Source: Actinomycetes bacterium
GTDB taxonomy: Bacteria > Actinomycetota > Acidimicrobiia > Acidimicrobiales > RAAP-2
Direction: 5' to 3'
Assembly (NCBI GenBank): GCA_021844425.1
Contig: JAKBTL010000009.1
Location: 1-42,754, forward strand
Length of the DNA stretch: 42,754 nt
Of this stretch, positions 41,061-42,754 are shown one piece after another. The notes under the pieces are model-generated. The model made no database searches and was not told the DNA's origin. It saw only the letters and a program-made list of their open reading frames with translations. The first letter of the stretch is position 1. The number at the start of each line of letters is the position of its first letter. A program made the position numbers and the translations under genes.

Positions 41061-42268
41061 CGGAGCGTGGAGACTGCAGCGCCCATGCGGGTGATCGCTT
41101 CGGTGAGCATGGTGGCCGACGTGGCGAAGTTGAGGCGGGCGCAGCGCTCGCCGCCGGCCCCGAACGCCGGACCCGAGCTCAGAAGGACGCGTGCGTGCTC
41201 GAGGAGCCAGGCGGCCGCCCCTGCCCGGACGCTGGCATCGCCGCGGAAAGCTCCGCCGTCAGCGTCGACCGACGTGGCCCAGGGCAGATCCGTGAAGTCG
41301 AGCCACGCGAGGTAGGTCGCCGCCCCGGGCGTCCAGCGTACCGACGGCAGGTAGGCAGCCAGCAGGTCGCCGAGCAGGGTGCGGTTGCGATCCAGCCCGT
41401 CGATCACCGCGTCCAGCCAGTCCTGGCCGTGGTGCAGGGCAGCGGTATGGGCGAGCGCGCCGAGGTGGCTCACGCCGTGGCCCACCTCCTCGGGCACTCG
41501 GGCGAGGTCGACGCCGGCCTCTGGGCCGGCGAAGGCGACCGCCGCCTTCAGGCCGGGCAGGTTCCAGCCCTTGGACGCGGAGACGAGGGCGAACCCGCTC
41601 CCTCCGCCCCGAACCGCGAGGTACGGGGTGAAGGTCGCGCCGGGCAGCACGAGCGGCGAGTGGATCTCGTCGGCCACGACGCGCACACCGGCGGCGTCCG
41701 CGGCGGCGGCCACGCTGGCCAGCTCGGCGGCCGAGTGGACCGTGCCGGTCGGGTTGTGCGGATTGCAGAGCAGGAACGCAGCTCGTCCTTCGCCGGCTGC
41801 CGCAGCGAACGAGTCGGCGAGCGCAGGAAGGTCCAATCGAAGATCCGCGGTCAGCGGCACCTCGACGACCCGGCGGTCGAGATGCTCTGCGAACGCGTAG
41901 AAGGGCGGGTACACCGGCGGCGTGACGACGACTGCGTCACCGGGTCCCGTGAGCACCTTGAGCAGCTCGACCGCTCCCGCCATGACGTCGGGGACCATCG
42001 CGCTGCGGCTCGGCTCGAAACCGCCGAACCCCCAACGCTCGAGCGCGAACGCGGCGTACGCCTCGGCGTACCCCGTGCCGAAGGCGTACCCGGTGTCTCC
42101 CCGATCGAGTGCCTGGCACAGCGCCTCGACGACGGGGCGTGCCGGCACGACGTCCATCTCGGCGACCCACAGAGGCAGCACGTCGGGGTCGGCCGTGGCC
42201 CACTTCGCGCTCGTTCGCTGCCGGAGCTGCGCAATGTCCAGGTCGAAGGGCGGCGCGTCGGTGGCCAC
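41057..42268 (-). CDS. PatB/MalY-type PLP-dependent C-S lyase or aminotransferase
   Basis: A 403-aa fold-type I PLP enzyme. The opening VLPLWVAEMDVVPARPVVEAL is characteristic of PatB/MalY cystathionine beta-lyases. Further blocks are PPVYPPFYAF, LLCNPHNPTGTV, VVADEIHSPLVLPGATFTPYLA, and the PLP lysine in SASKGWNLPGLKAA. It would cleave the C-S bond of cystathionine or cysteine conjugates, giving pyruvate, ammonia and a thiol. GTG 42268 was chosen because longer readings run into the upstream gene, which stops at 42279. It is the middle gene of a leftward three-gene operon. Confidence 0.88.
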   Translation of the reverse strand: MATDAPPFDLDIAQLRQRTSAKWATADPDVLPLWVAEMDVVPARPVVEALCQALDRGDTGYAFGTGYAEAYAAFALERWGFGGFEPSRSAMVPDVMAGAVELLKVLTGPGDAVVVTPPVYPPFYAFAEHLDRRVVEVPLTADLRLDLPALADSFAAAAGEGRAAFLLCNPHNPTGTVHSAAELASVAAAADAAGVRVVADEIHSPLVLPGATFTPYLAVRGGGSGFALVSASKGWNLPGLKAAVAFAGPEAGVDLARVPEEVGHGVSHLGALAHTAALHHGQDWLDAVIDGLDRNRTLLGDLLAAYLPSVRWTPGAATYLAWLDFTDLPWATSVDADGGAFRGDASVRAGAAAWLLEHARVLLSSGPAFGAGGERCARLNFATSATMLTEAITRMGAAVSTLR

Positions 42269-42278
42269 CGCGCGGACG

Positions 42279-42608
42279 CTACCGGGCGAGGGCGGACAGC
42301 ACCGCGAGGCGTGGGTCGCCCTCGGCACCGAGCTTGACGGCGACGCCCATCGTGTCGAGCATCCTGCTCATGCCGGCGCCCATGTGATGAGCGACGACGA
42401 CCTCGACGTGGTTGCCACGGAGGAAACGCGCCACCCTCGCGTGGTGGGCACCTTCCCCGCCGGTGTCATGCAACACGTCCCACTCCACGTCGACCTCGTG
42501 CCAATCGGTGATCGCGCCCTCCTCGACGGTCGCGAGGGCGACCCGCGCCGCCCGCCCCCATCGCGGATCGACGGCGCCGTCGTTGCCCACGGGGACACAG
42601 ACGGTCAT
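42279..42608 (-). CDS. NifX/NafY-like (dinitrogenase Fe-Mo cofactor domain) protein
   Basis: A 109-aa protein of the family that includes NifX, the NafY core and the C-terminal part of NifB (Pfam dinitrogenase iron-molybdenum cofactor). It shows TVCVPVGNDGAVDPRWGRA at the start, then GAHHARVARFLRGNHVEVVVAHHMGAGM and a closing short helix. Stand-alone members occur widely in organisms without nitrogenase and may carry metal clusters. ATG 42608 was used; the frame also has TTG 42611. It heads the operon with the PatB-like gene 10 bases downstream. No nif genes are seen here. Confidence 0.8.
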   Translation of the reverse strand: MTVCVPVGNDGAVDPRWGRAARVALATVEEGAITDWHEVDVEWDVLHDTGGEGAHHARVARFLRGNHVEVVVAHHMGAGMSRMLDTMGVAVKLGAEGDPRLAVLSALAR

Positions 42609-42675
42609 CAAGAATCGGTGTGGGACGAGAAACCCACGGCTCGAGTCCTGGGAGGGATGGTCCCGCTCGGGCCAC

Positions 42676-42692
42676 TCGGGCCGGAGGCCCGA
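42676..42692. repeat. Short perfect inverted repeat at the right edge
   Basis: TCGGGCC-GGA-GGCCCGA forms a 7-bp stem with a 3-base loop about 70 bases upstream of the NifX-like start. It could be a terminator for a gene beyond the window or an operator; nothing more can be said. Confidence 0.3.
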
Positions 42693-42754
42693 ACCTCCTC
42701 CCGGTGCCCGTACTCCCAGCCGTCCCCACGCTGTAAGAGCGTGCAGTGGCGGTG

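Noticed and set aside
42279-42608. Evidence for nitrogen fixation
   Set aside because: A stand-alone NifX-like domain is widespread in non-fixers and no other nif gene is present.

Overview
This is a high-GC actinobacterial chromosome segment. HspR sits at the end of a dnaK-grpE-dnaJ-hspR cluster, there is an EtfD-type membrane iron-sulfur protein, two PPOX-fold proteins of the F420/flavin type, an Rpf-like cell-wall enzyme, many GTG starts, and GC-ending codons almost everywhere. The gene set would suit Acidimicrobiia or a neighbouring deep actinobacterial class; that placement is inference. No rRNA, CRISPR array, transposase, integrase or phage gene was seen.

Layout. 1-2.6 kb: a small accessory-looking stretch on the 3' side of a tRNA-Gly(CCC) gene, with an AlkB-like dioxygenase, a 103-aa helical protein and a GIY-YIG nuclease of the Eco29kI restriction-enzyme type with no methyltransferase in view. 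2.7-7.9 kb: EtfD-like oxidoreductase, a PPOX protein with a polyglycine insert, an Amt ammonium transporter and phosphoglycerate mutase. 8.1-14.8 kb: heat-shock locus dnaK-grpE-dnaJ-hspR-clpB with a degenerate HAIR operator at the dnaK promoter. 15-27.5 kb: nucleotide synthesis, purA-purD-purB-purC-purS-purQ-purL joined by 4-base stop/start overlaps, then an opposed PHP phosphoesterase, then purF-purM-pyrE. 27.6-32.9 kb: PspA, an ABC1/UbiB kinase, a NodU-type carbamoyltransferase and a DUF2505-like protein. 32.9-39.5 kb: a complete peptide/nickel-type ABC importer, with a fused double ATPase transcribed away from the binding protein and two permeases. 39.8-42.6 kb: Rpf-like protein, then a left-pointing operon of a NifX-like protein, a PatB-type C-S lyase and a second PPOX protein.

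How the genes work together. The purine block encodes the enzymes for steps 1, 2, 4, 5, 8 and 9 to IMP plus PurA toward AMP; PurN, PurE/K and PurH are not in the window. PyrE shares the PRPP pool with PurF. DnaK, GrpE, DnaJ and ClpB form a disaggregation team with their own repressor, HspR, encoded in the cluster.

Most unusual signals. (1) Short tandem repeats recur across the window, in frame inside loops or tails of otherwise conserved proteins (PPOX, GrpE, PurD, PurL, PurF, ABC1, DUF2505-like, Rpf-like) and between genes. (2) The binding-protein gene uses ACA for nearly half of its threonines, a codon almost absent from the other genes checked. (3) The Eco29kI-like nuclease keeps its catalytic residues but has no modification partner here. 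No clearly new multi-gene system could be demonstrated from sequence alone; the 0.2-2.2 kb stretch and the carbamoyltransferase/ABC1 pair are the best places to look.
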